64,000 nt of DNA from Mariniflexile sp. AS56 (GTDB lineage Bacteria > Bacteroidota > Bacteroidia > Flavobacteriales > Flavobacteriaceae), in the NCBI RefSeq assembly GCF_030552475.1, contig NZ_JAUPED010000001.1, positions 558,001-622,000 of the forward strand, read 5' to 3'. Shown piece by piece: positions 1 to 8,515 of this stretch. The notes below the pieces were generated by a model. The model made no database searches. It had not been told where the DNA came from and worked only from the letters and a program-made list of their open reading frames with translations. Made by a program: the position numbers and the translations under genes. Every line of letters begins with the position of its first letter. Positions within the stretch are counted from its first letter, which is position 1.

Positions 1-1039
1 AGGCATTTTCAGGGTTATCGTTTGGAAGCACATATTGTAATAATTGCTCGTATTTTATGCCTACTAAATCAGCACCTTTACATTCGGCCGCCACTAAAAA
101 AGGAATCTTTTTATCTTCTTTTGTATAGCTACTTAATACCTCAACATCTTCCGTTTGTTTATATTTTCCAGCAAATTGTTTTGCTACTAAATTTTTAGCA
201 AGAATAACATGAACAGGCTCGAAAGTGTATTGGTTGTATGTTGCAACAACTACATAGTCAATTTTAGCACCTACTGTTAAGGCAGTATTACTTGGCAAGG
301 TCCAAGGTGTGGTTGTCCAAGCAAGAATGTGTAAATGATCGAATTGTTTTAGAAACTCAGGTAATGAGTTAACATCAGCTTTAAACTGTGCCACGATAGT
401 CGTATCGGTTACGTCTTGATACGTTCCTGGTTGGTTTAGCTCGTGCGAACTTAAACCTGTACCTGCTTTTGGAGAATATGGCTGAATGGTGTACCCTTTG
501 TACATCAAACTCTTATTATAAATCTCTTTAAGCAGCCACCAAACAGACTCCATGTATTTTGGCTCGTAGGTAATGTATGGATCGTCCATATCTACCCAAT
601 AGCCCATTTTTTGAGTTAAATCATTCCAAACATCTGTATAACGCATCACCGCCTTACGGCAAGCAGCGTTATAATCTTCTACCGAAATGGTTTTCCCAAT
701 ATCTTCTTTTGTAATGCCTAATTCTTTTTCAACACCCAATTCAATAGGTAAACCATGCGTATCCCAACCTGCTTTACGCTTTACTTGGAACCCTTTCATG
801 GTTTTGTAACGTGGAAAAATATCTTTAATGGCACGCGCTAAAACGTGGTGTACACCTGGCAAACCATTTGCAGATGGTGGTCCTTCAAAAAACACAAACG
901 ATTCGTTGTTCTCTCTGGTAGAAACACTTTTTTCAAATATGTTGTTTTCTTGCCAGTAGTTAAGAATTTCGTCAGCTACTTTTGGCAAGTCAAGACCTTT
1001 ATATTCAGGGAATTTAGCACTCATTGTATCAAATTTCAT
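1..1039 (-). CDS. ileS: Isoleucyl-tRNA synthetase, N-terminal part (runs off the window)
   Basis: Charges tRNA-Ile with isoleucine in the cytoplasm. About 346 residues are visible, reading leftwards off the window edge. The class I signature appears as PGVHHVLARA near residues 61-70, preceded by FEGPPSANGL; this GxHHV form of the HIGH motif is typical of the eukaryote-like IleS type. Further conserved blocks are WDTHGLPIE and, near the left edge, AWTTTPWTLPSNTALTVG, the start of the editing domain. The start is placed at the ATG at 1039; an in-frame ATG at 1024 is the alternative. The lipoprotein gene upstream lies 89 bases away on the same strand. The KMSKS half is outside the window. Confidence 0.95.
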   Translation of the reverse strand, partial: MKFDTMSAKFPEYKGLDLPKVADEILNYWQENNIFEKSVSTRENNESFVFFEGPPSANGLPGVHHVLARAIKDIFPRYKTMKGFQVKRKAGWDTHGLPIELGVEKELGITKEDIGKTISVEDYNAACRKAVMRYTDVWNDLTQKMGYWVDMDDPYITYEPKYMESVWWLLKEIYNKSLMYKGYTIQPYSPKAGTGLSSHELNQPGTYQDVTDTTIVAQFKADVNSLPEFLKQFDHLHILAWTTTPWTLPSNTALTVGAKIDYVVVATYNQYTFEPVHVILAKNLVAKQFAGKYKQTEDVEVLSSYTKEDKKIPFLVAAECKGADLVGIKYEQLLQYVLPNDNPENA

Positions 1040-1128
1040 TTCGAGGAGCGAAATTAAGGAATTTTGATAAAAAAGTATGTTTAAATAAACAAAAACCTTT
1101 ACCTGAATTTAAATGTGAGGTATTTAAA

Positions 1129-1590
1129 CTACTGCGCCTTTTTAAATGCTTTTTGAAAGCGAGTTGCTTTGTTTAAAAGTATTTTTTGTTCTTCCGCATT
1201 CACTTGCTCTTTAGCAACCACTTTTTTGTTTTGAATGTAGATTTTTTTTGCCGGCGTATTTGCAGTTTCTGAAGTAATGAAAATCAATTTATTATCCGAA
1301 AAATAATAAGTCTCTGTGATGGTTTTACTCGTTATTTCAATGTTTTTTATTTTAACTAATTCTTTACTATTTTCATCAAAAAACACGTAGTATTTAAACG
1401 TTCCAATATCTTTAAAACCATCTTTATCGGTTAAAGCGCCTTCTGTTAAAGTTTCTTTTAAATTTTTATTAGCATCAATTTTAAGTGTTGCTTTTTCTGT
1501 TTTAGCCACAGCGGCATCTGTACTTAAAGTTGTTTTAGTTCCACAAGAAAGAACCGTTACTAGTAATAATATATATGCTAAATTTTTCAT
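1129..1590 (-). CDS. Small lipoprotein of unknown function
   Basis: A 153-residue protein with a lipoprotein signal peptide: hydrophobic stretch AYILLLVTV followed by lipobox LSCG, so Cys16 should be lipidated. The mature part is Lys- and Thr-rich, with a segment near residues 55-110 of alternating hydrophobic residues (FKYYVFFDEN, ETYYFSDNKLIFI) that looks like a small beta-sheet fold. I do not recognise a family. It lies between the surface-protein array and ileS on the same strand and is probably transcribed alone, because a strong terminator hairpin lies just upstream of its start. The call as an exported lipoprotein is secure; no function can be given. Confidence 0.8.
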   Translation of the reverse strand: MKNLAYILLLVTVLSCGTKTTLSTDAAVAKTEKATLKIDANKNLKETLTEGALTDKDGFKDIGTFKYYVFFDENSKELVKIKNIEITSKTITETYYFSDNKLIFITSETANTPAKKIYIQNKKVVAKEQVNAEEQKILLNKATRFQKAFKKAQ

Positions 1591-1628
1591 CTATTTTTCG
1601 TTTTTCAATAGATGTGAATGTAAAACAT

Positions 1629-1662
1629 AAAAAAAGCCTAAACAAATGTTTAGGCTTTTTTT
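1629..1662 (-). terminator. Rho-independent terminator after gene A
   Basis: Long perfect inverted repeat (AAAAAAGCCTAAACA, two-base loop, then its complement) flanked by A and T runs. It lies 16 bases past the stop of gene A on the minus strand and before the lipoprotein gene. The A/T symmetry means it could also stop plus-strand transcription. Confidence 0.85.
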
Positions 1663-1677
1663 ATGAGTGCTATGAAA

Positions 1678-4600
1678 CTAGTTAATTATTATTTTTTTTG
1701 TTATTACTTGACCTGTTTCCGTTTTAAACCACGCCACATAAGCACCTGTAGACATGTTTCTAATTTTTAAACCCTTGGCTAATGTTTCCGCGGTAACGTT
1801 ACTAAACTCTAACACGGTTTGTCCACGCATATTTACCAAGGTTAATGTGTCTACAGTCGTTTTTAAATCTTTGGCAAACAACTTCTTGGTTTTATTATGA
1901 TAGTAAATTAAGTTTTCTTCAAAACTAGATACTTCCGTACTTAGTAATTCTGATTTTGCTTGAAATACCACCTCAAAACGCTCTTTAAATTCACCTTCTT
2001 CAGAAGAAAATTCATAGGCTGTATTTTGGGTTAAATCGAAATACGTTCCAGTTAAATTATCTCTTAAATATATTTCTTGATCTGTTCCTATATTTTCTAA
2101 CTCTGTTATTTTAATTTCATAATTAAAAGTTCCAGACGTTTTAAGGTTAAGCGCCACTTCTTTATCTGCTGTTAAATGAGAGTAAGCTTGAATCGTCATG
2201 TTCTCTCCGTTTAATAACGAATTTAAATCGTTGGCATTGTTATATGAGTTTCTGGAATCGTATCCATAATCAAAGTCATCTGTAGTAAAATCACTAAAGC
2301 CTAATAACAACTCTCTTTTTACTGCTGGCCCATTTACTGAATTGAACTCTAAACGAATTTTCTGGAAGTCGCTCGTATTTGCAACCTTAGCTGCTTTATT
2401 CGATTTATTATTGGTTGTTTTCAAAAATGAAGACCCCGTAGAATAACTGCCATTAGCATCGGCTTCTTTTATAAAAACACGTTGTGAATTATTAAATTCA
2501 ACCTGACCATCAGCTATTATTTCTGCAATAAACCCCTGACCTACTGGAATGTACCTGGATGGTTTTTTAGTTCCATTATGCTCATTTGTGGCATCGCCAT
2601 CAATACCAACAAATTGAAATGCTCGTACCGAACCTAATTTATTTACTTGTGCGTAACCGCCTTTATATTCGTCTAAATAATGAGTATAACCGTCCCACTG
2701 TTGCCATATTTGTAAGGTACCGCCAATAATTCCTGCATTGTCATCTATAAACTCATGCACATCTATAGCAGATGCGTATGGGTTTCCAAAAAGAAAATCT
2801 GTTTTAGAAACTCCAGTTTCAGATCCAGCGCCACCAACATCGGTTACGTCTATTAAAATAGTACCATTGTTTGGTTTACCTTCAAATAAATATTGCTGTT
2901 CTAAACCTGGGTTACCTGTTCCTTTTTGGGTATAGCCTATTCCTGGTGTTATCGCTGCACTCGGGTTTAAAGATTTCCAGTACCAATAACTTAATCCGTT
3001 TTTAAAGGTATACAACCAATAGGTACTTACTTTTCCAACCTCATTATATGCAGATGTAAATACAATATCACTTGAATTACCCTCTTTTAGCATATCTAAA
3101 CTAAAGGATGTATTGTTTGGGTTATTTAACGCTGTATTATCATCAATAAATGAAGATGCTGAAGCGGCTCCAACAGGAGACGACCAGTAGTTATACCAAT
3201 ACACACTTGGGTTGGCTTCTTGCCTTCTTAAAATTTTACCGACTGCTGAAGTTACCAAATCACTGTTTTCTGTTTGAACTAATTGGGAATCATCTTGAAG
3301 ATCTAAAGTACCATTAAGCTCGAAATACCAGCTATTATATACTTGATTATCGCCATTAACTGTTAATGTTTTAGTTTCATCTATAATTAAACCAACTGTT
3401 CCAACAGAACTATTAGTAACAATATTATTTTCTATTTGAATAATACTCCAATCTTTATTGCTTGAGGTATCTTCTATATCCCAAACATCGCCATGTAACC
3501 AAGTTGCCTCGGTAGTCCAATCTCCATCTGCAGTTGTTACGTATGGCATGGGCGCCGTTTGTTCTTGAAAGGTTGTAATGTTATGTAAAAACAGTTCTTT
3601 TGAAGTACTAGAGAAATCTGTAGTGATATTATTAACAATACTTGTCATAGGGTAATAGGCCAATAAATTTACCCATGATACGGTCGCATTGGTTGTAGCG
3701 TCTTCAATATCTTTATCTATAATGGCACCTCGCACCAAACCTAAATTATTTTCAATTTCTTGATACACCATTTTTTGAATTTGATCTGCAGATAGGGCTT
3801 CACTAAACACACGCACCTCATCAATATCTCCTTTAAAATATTCTTGCTCTGCAACATTTTTAGAAAGTCTTCCTACTTCAAACGCACCATTAGCATCGCC
3901 TGTATTTGTAATAACACCTCCTGTATTTCCTGTATCTGTGCTTGTAATTAACAAACCATCTACATATAAATTTTGAATTCCTGTATCGCATGAAAAGGTA
4001 CCAACTACATGGTGCCATTCATTATAGTTTATAGCACTACCCAATACGCTTGTTATGGCATTTGCGCCTGATTTTACTGAAAACCCAGGAATATTCCCGC
4101 TGTTTAAATAAATACGACACGACTCATCTTCACCAGCAATAGTAACATTGGTTTTTAAAGCATTATCTGGGTCGGCTTTTATCCAAGACATAATAGTTAC
4201 TTTACTGTTACCGTCTATAAAGGTTGGTGTTGATAAATAATCGTCTACACCATCAAAATCTAAAGTAGAAAATTGAGGTGGGTTTACGTTAAACAAATCT
4301 CTGTAATCTAAATCACCAAGAGACAATAAATCGCCATCTGTATCCGGCAATATAGAACTTGACGGATCGTCAATTTCATCATTCACATCAAAATCATTAA
4401 GTGAAAGACCTTCGAAGGCATTGTCAAGACCATCCAAATCGGCATCTAAAGTTAATAAGGTATTAGCCATCCCATTCTCTTGAATATCTGGCACACCATC
4501 ATTATCAGAATCTGCATCAATATAATCGGGAATACCATCTCTATCTGTATCTGTTAGTATGATGCCGCTGGGGTAGGCATTATTAACACCTAAAGTGCTT

Positions 4601-7600
4601 ACCGCAGCATCTGGCACCACATAACCTAAAGTGGTTTGTGCTTCTATATTATCTGGAATACCATCATTATCTGCATCGATATCTTGAAAGTTATTATAAG
4701 TATCAGAATCTGAATTCGTAAAATCATCCTCTAATCCATTACCATTATAATCTACGGTTCCCGATTCTGCTGAAATTTCTAAATCGTCAATAACACCACT
4801 TGTACCAAAACTATAACTCGCATCAATAACACCATCGTTATCCGTATCAAACGCAGCTATTTGTGCTGTTGATAAACCAGCTTCAATGATATCGAAAATA
4901 CCATCGCCGTCTGCATCTAAATCTAAACGATCTAAAACACCGTCGTTATCTGAATCTTTTACTAAGTTTCCTCCGTCTTCAATGGCATCTGGGACACCAT
5001 CATTATCATCATCTAAGTCATCTCCATTTAAAACACCATCACCATCAGAATCTTTATCCACTATTAAAATCATGGATACAAAATTGGCTCTTCCACAATT
5101 ATCTAACACTTTTAAAGTTAACAAACACTCTAAAGGCTCATTACCAACAGCTGTTGGTGTGTAAGTTACATTTAAGGCATTCGGGTCGTCGAAACTACCT
5201 CCACAAGAATCGGTCCATTGAAAGGTGAAAGGTGGCGAAATACCACTTACTTCCCCTGTAATACTTAATGTTAAATTATTTTCTATTTTAGTTTGAATAA
5301 AGTCTAATTTAATCTCCGGCCTACGTTCTATACCTGCCTGAAGTACAAAATTACCATAGGCTCTCGCCGCTGAAACATCTTCTGCTTCTGTACCACCAGA
5401 AATACTATGAGAACCCTCATACATCACCATACCAAAATCTTCATTTCCAAAAGCTCTACCATAAGCCAAAGCGGCAGCTGGTCCGGTTGGAAAGGTTCCG
5501 TCTATAACATCCGGATGATCATCATCTGTAATAGCCAATACGGTTGTACTTCTCCACCCTTCTGTGTCTGGAAGATATATCTGTTCTGACCCGTTTTGTA
5601 AAGAACCATCCATGGTGCTCATAAACTGCATTAAGGGATCTGAAGCGGTTTCACCTGAATTAAAAAGACTATTTACAGCATTATAGCTATAAGCTGGCGT
5701 ACCATCATTATGATCACCCCATGGGATTAAACCATTATTGGATAATAAATTAAGATCGGGAATACCATTATTATCTGTATCTACAAGCGCTTCCATGGCA
5801 CTCACAGCGTGACATGCTGCCCAAAAATAACCACCATTTTCAATAAAATCTATTAAGGTATTTACGGTTGATGCATCCCAGTTTTGAGGATCGGCATGCG
5901 GCATCGTATAAATATCATCACAAAGCGTTAAATCATCTGGCGTTCCTAATCTACCATACGAATAAGGCACATTTGTTTTATCATAAAAAGCTGATTGTAT
6001 TTTATCTCCGTTATCTTCATCTAAAACAGCTCGTGGAAAATTGGTTATATAATCATACATATGCCCATTAAATTCAGGCAAATCTGCATCAATTGTTAAC
6101 CCTGGATAATCTGTAAGCCATAAATCAATTACGGGTTGCGCAATATTCATAAACTCTGCAGGAATTACAAAAGGTCCACCTTTATAATCTTTTCCATCGA
6201 TAGTCACATCGGTGTGATCTTGTTTTACACCGGTATTTCCCCATGTTTTATGAGAGGCTATTAACCAATACACAGGTACTTGATGGTTTGTTACTAATTC
6301 ATACACTAATCCATAAGGCACTAGTCCGTTATTATATGTTTGAGGTGAAACACCCATATCTATAATAGATGCACCTGCATTAAACCACTTTTTAACATGA
6401 GCAGTCGCTTTCGCGGAATTGTTTGAGGTAATACCATCTGGTTCATCGGAAGCTGTGATACTCACAGGATAATAAACACAACCACCTAACCTGGCTATTA
6501 CCGTAACATCTAAAGTTACCGAAGCCCCGTTTGCAACGGCTCCAATAGCCCAAACACCAGTAGCATTATCAAAAGAACCTTGTGATGGGGAATGCGACAC
6601 ATAATTTAATGAAAAAGGTATTTCGGCCAATGCACTCACATTCGTAGTGGCATCTGTACCGTTATTTGTTACTGTAACCGTATAGGTTATGGTATCCCAT
6701 TCCACAGGAGCTGCATCATCTACTGTATTCGTAATTGCTAAATCGGCACCATTTACTTGAAAAGAGGCAGAATCTTGATTGTTTGCTGTATTAGTATCCT
6801 CCATTAATGAAGAACCTGTAGCTGTATTTGTTATCACAAAACCAGCAGTTCCTGCATCTACAGAACAAACAATGGTTAACGTTTTAGACGTACCATTTGT
6901 TATATCGCCAGAATCCCAAATACCTGTAGTCGCATCGTAAGTGGTAGAGCTTAAAACACTATCATCACTTACATAAGTAACACCTTCTGGTAAAACATCG
7001 AGAACACTCGAGCTATATGCTGTTGTGGTAGTACTATTATTAATTATTTGAATAGTATAAGTTACCAACGAACCTTCATCGGCCGTTAGTGCATTTACTG
7101 TTTTAACTACTTCTATATCTGCAGAACCAACGCCAATATCAACGCTGTCTGAATTATTTTCAACCACACTATCTGGTTCTATTACACTTTGTATACTGGC
7201 TGTATTGGTTCTTAACTGCCTATTTGCAAAAAGACCAACCGAAGCATCTATAGTTAAAGTGGCAGATGCACCTGCATTTAAATCGTTAACAAACCATTCA
7301 CCATTTAAACTATTATAATTATTTCCTTGAGTTATTGTAGACGAACTATAATTAATGTTCGCTGGTAAATTATCTAAAACCGTAATATCGTTAGCTTTTA
7401 AAGGGCCATTATTGGTTACTATGATGGTATAAGTAATCACATCACCAACCTCGGGATTTGTATCGTTTACCGTTTTTGTAACTTGTAAATCGGCACCATT
7501 TACGAATAATTCTACAGCCGCCTTATTATCAGACCTGTCATCATCCGCTTGATCAAAACTCACAAAAGTAAAGTTGTTTGTTATGGTTTTGGCGGCTGTA

Positions 7601-8304
7601 TTGGCATCAACTTGTGCTAGAATGTTTATTTCTATGGAATCGCCATCTAAAATGGTACCAATGGTCCAATCACCAGAAACACTATCATAAGTTCCGCCAC
7701 TATCATCTGAAACATAGGTTAATCCATCAGGCATTAAATCGTTCACAAGCACCGACGTGGCATTAGAAGGCCCATTATTTTTCACTTTTAGGGTAAACTC
7801 AACAGTTTGCCCTTCATCTGGAGAGGTATCATCAACCGATTTGGTTAATTCCAAATTAGCAGGATCCACAAATACTTCTGCACGTGCAAAATTATTACTT
7901 GCCTTAGAATCTGACTGACTAGAAGATTTCAAGGTTGCTAAATTATTGATATGAGTTCCTGAAGTACCAGGATTAACAAGTGCAGAAATAAGCACCTGCT
8001 TTGTTTCTGCAACATTAATGGTGCCCACATCCCATTCATCAATTAATGGGTTGTATAAACCATCTCCGGTACTAACCACATATGTTAGGTTAGAAGATAA
8101 TTTATCTTCTACCTTTACATTTGTTGCTGTAACAGGACCAATATTTGTAATCTCTAAAGTGTAAACAATTACTTGACCAACACTTGGGAAATAATCATCT
8201 ACGATTAATTTCGAAATAGATAGGTCTGTTGATTGTGAAAAAACCATAAACCCCATTGCAAAATAAAAATAAACAGATAATACAAACCGTAACTTTATCT
8301 TCAT
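1678..8304 (-). CDS. Array gene A: giant T9SS surface protein with 5 DUF11 repeats, cysteine-hydrolase-like domain, TSP3, LamG
   Basis: 2208 residues. Signal peptide to about residue 24 (ends MVFSQS). Five DUF11 repeats of about 120 residues cover 26-635, each opening like DLxVTKTVxDxxPxxGD. Residues 636-995 resemble a class I amidotransferase or ThuA-like fold: candidate nucleophile Cys831 in [13 protein letters not shown] and candidate His966 in MYEGSHSI. A short Ig/PKD-like piece follows, then Asp-rich TSP3 calcium repeats (about 1078-1335), a LamG domain (1343-1516, ending [11 protein letters not shown]), and a conserved segment containing NYWSSPVGA (about 1708) and EGKPNNGT (about 1806). 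The last 78 residues form a T9SS type A-like sorting domain ending TKKIIIN. An AGGAG ribosome site lies just before the ATG. Predicted to be secreted through T9SS to the cell surface. The domain calls rest on motifs read by eye; the hydrolase activity is inference. Confidence 0.87.
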   Translation of the reverse strand: MKIKLRFVLSVYFYFAMGFMVFSQSTDLSISKLIVDDYFPSVGQVIVYTLEITNIGPVTATNVKVEDKLSSNLTYVVSTGDGLYNPLIDEWDVGTINVAETKQVLISALVNPGTSGTHINNLATLKSSSQSDSKASNNFARAEVFVDPANLELTKSVDDTSPDEGQTVEFTLKVKNNGPSNATSVLVNDLMPDGLTYVSDDSGGTYDSVSGDWTIGTILDGDSIEINILAQVDANTAAKTITNNFTFVSFDQADDDRSDNKAAVELFVNGADLQVTKTVNDTNPEVGDVITYTIIVTNNGPLKANDITVLDNLPANINYSSSTITQGNNYNSLNGEWFVNDLNAGASATLTIDASVGLFANRQLRTNTASIQSVIEPDSVVENNSDSVDIGVGSADIEVVKTVNALTADEGSLVTYTIQIINNSTTTTAYSSSVLDVLPEGVTYVSDDSVLSSTTYDATTGIWDSGDITNGTSKTLTIVCSVDAGTAGFVITNTATGSSLMEDTNTANNQDSASFQVNGADLAITNTVDDAAPVEWDTITYTVTVTNNGTDATTNVSALAEIPFSLNYVSHSPSQGSFDNATGVWAIGAVANGASVTLDVTVIARLGGCVYYPVSITASDEPDGITSNNSAKATAHVKKWFNAGASIIDMGVSPQTYNNGLVPYGLVYELVTNHQVPVYWLIASHKTWGNTGVKQDHTDVTIDGKDYKGGPFVIPAEFMNIAQPVIDLWLTDYPGLTIDADLPEFNGHMYDYITNFPRAVLDEDNGDKIQSAFYDKTNVPYSYGRLGTPDDLTLCDDIYTMPHADPQNWDASTVNTLIDFIENGGYFWAACHAVSAMEALVDTDNNGIPDLNLLSNNGLIPWGDHNDGTPAYSYNAVNSLFNSGETASDPLMQFMSTMDGSLQNGSEQIYLPDTEGWRSTTVLAITDDDHPDVIDGTFPTGPAAALAYGRAFGNEDFGMVMYEGSHSISGGTEAEDVSAARAYGNFVLQAGIERRPEIKLDFIQTKIENNLTLSITGEVSGISPPFTFQWTDSCGGSFDDPNALNVTYTPTAVGNEPLECLLTLKVLDNCGRANFVSMILIVDKDSDGDGVLNGDDLDDDNDGVPDAIEDGGNLVKDSDNDGVLDRLDLDADGDGIFDIIEAGLSTAQIAAFDTDNDGVIDASYSFGTSGVIDDLEISAESGTVDYNGNGLEDDFTNSDSDTYNNFQDIDADNDGIPDNIEAQTTLGYVVPDAAVSTLGVNNAYPSGIILTDTDRDGIPDYIDADSDNDGVPDIQENGMANTLLTLDADLDGLDNAFEGLSLNDFDVNDEIDDPSSSILPDTDGDLLSLGDLDYRDLFNVNPPQFSTLDFDGVDDYLSTPTFIDGNSKVTIMSWIKADPDNALKTNVTIAGEDESCRIYLNSGNIPGFSVKSGANAITSVLGSAINYNEWHHVVGTFSCDTGIQNLYVDGLLITSTDTGNTGGVITNTGDANGAFEVGRLSKNVAEQEYFKGDIDEVRVFSEALSADQIQKMVYQEIENNLGLVRGAIIDKDIEDATTNATVSWVNLLAYYPMTSIVNNITTDFSSTSKELFLHNITTFQEQTAPMPYVTTADGDWTTEATWLHGDVWDIEDTSSNKDWSIIQIENNIVTNSSVGTVGLIIDETKTLTVNGDNQVYNSWYFELNGTLDLQDDSQLVQTENSDLVTSAVGKILRRQEANPSVYWYNYWSSPVGAASASSFIDDNTALNNPNNTSFSLDMLKEGNSSDIVFTSAYNEVGKVSTYWLYTFKNGLSYWYWKSLNPSAAITPGIGYTQKGTGNPGLEQQYLFEGKPNNGTILIDVTDVGGAGSETGVSKTDFLFGNPYASAIDVHEFIDDNAGIIGGTLQIWQQWDGYTHYLDEYKGGYAQVNKLGSVRAFQFVGIDGDATNEHNGTKKPSRYIPVGQGFIAEIIADGQVEFNNSQRVFIKEADANGSYSTGSSFLKTTNNKSNKAAKVANTSDFQKIRLEFNSVNGPAVKRELLLGFSDFTTDDFDYGYDSRNSYNNANDLNSLLNGENMTIQAYSHLTADKEVALNLKTSGTFNYEIKITELENIGTDQEIYLRDNLTGTYFDLTQNTAYEFSSEEGEFKERFEVVFQAKSELLSTEVSSFEENLIYYHNKTKKLFAKDLKTTVDTLTLVNMRGQTVLEFSNVTAETLAKGLKIRNMSTGAYVAWFKTETGQVITKKIIIN

Positions 8305-8460
8305 AACTCCTTGATTTAGTATAAAATTACGTCATCAAGTGTCTTTTAATATAAATTTTCGCTGAGTTCAAAACTTAGTCATTTAAATCACGGTTTAGTA
8401 TCGATGAATGGTTTTTGCAAAAATCACTAACTCACTATAAAAGTGACCATTACAAAAAAC

Positions 8461-8490
8461 AAAAAAAGCCAAAACAACTGTTTTGACTTT
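8461..8490 (-). terminator. Rho-independent terminator after gene B
   Basis: Inverted repeat CAAAACA-AC-TGTTTTG extended by AAAG/CTTT with one mismatch. On the minus strand it ends in a run of T, 26 bases past the stop of gene B. Confidence 0.75.
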
Positions 8491-8515
8491 TAAGATTCTT
8501 AGGGTAAATGACCTA

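Noticed and set aside
4280-5080. Possible CRISPR-like repeats in the TSP3-coding regions
   Set aside because: The recurring ATCATTATC-type words encode Asp-rich calcium repeats in frame; there are no regular spacers and no cas genes.
4886-5164. Plus-strand frame inside gene A
   Set aside because: Complement of the TSP3 repeats; Ser- and Pro-rich only because it mirrors GAT/GAC codons. The same applies to the other plus-strand frames within the array.
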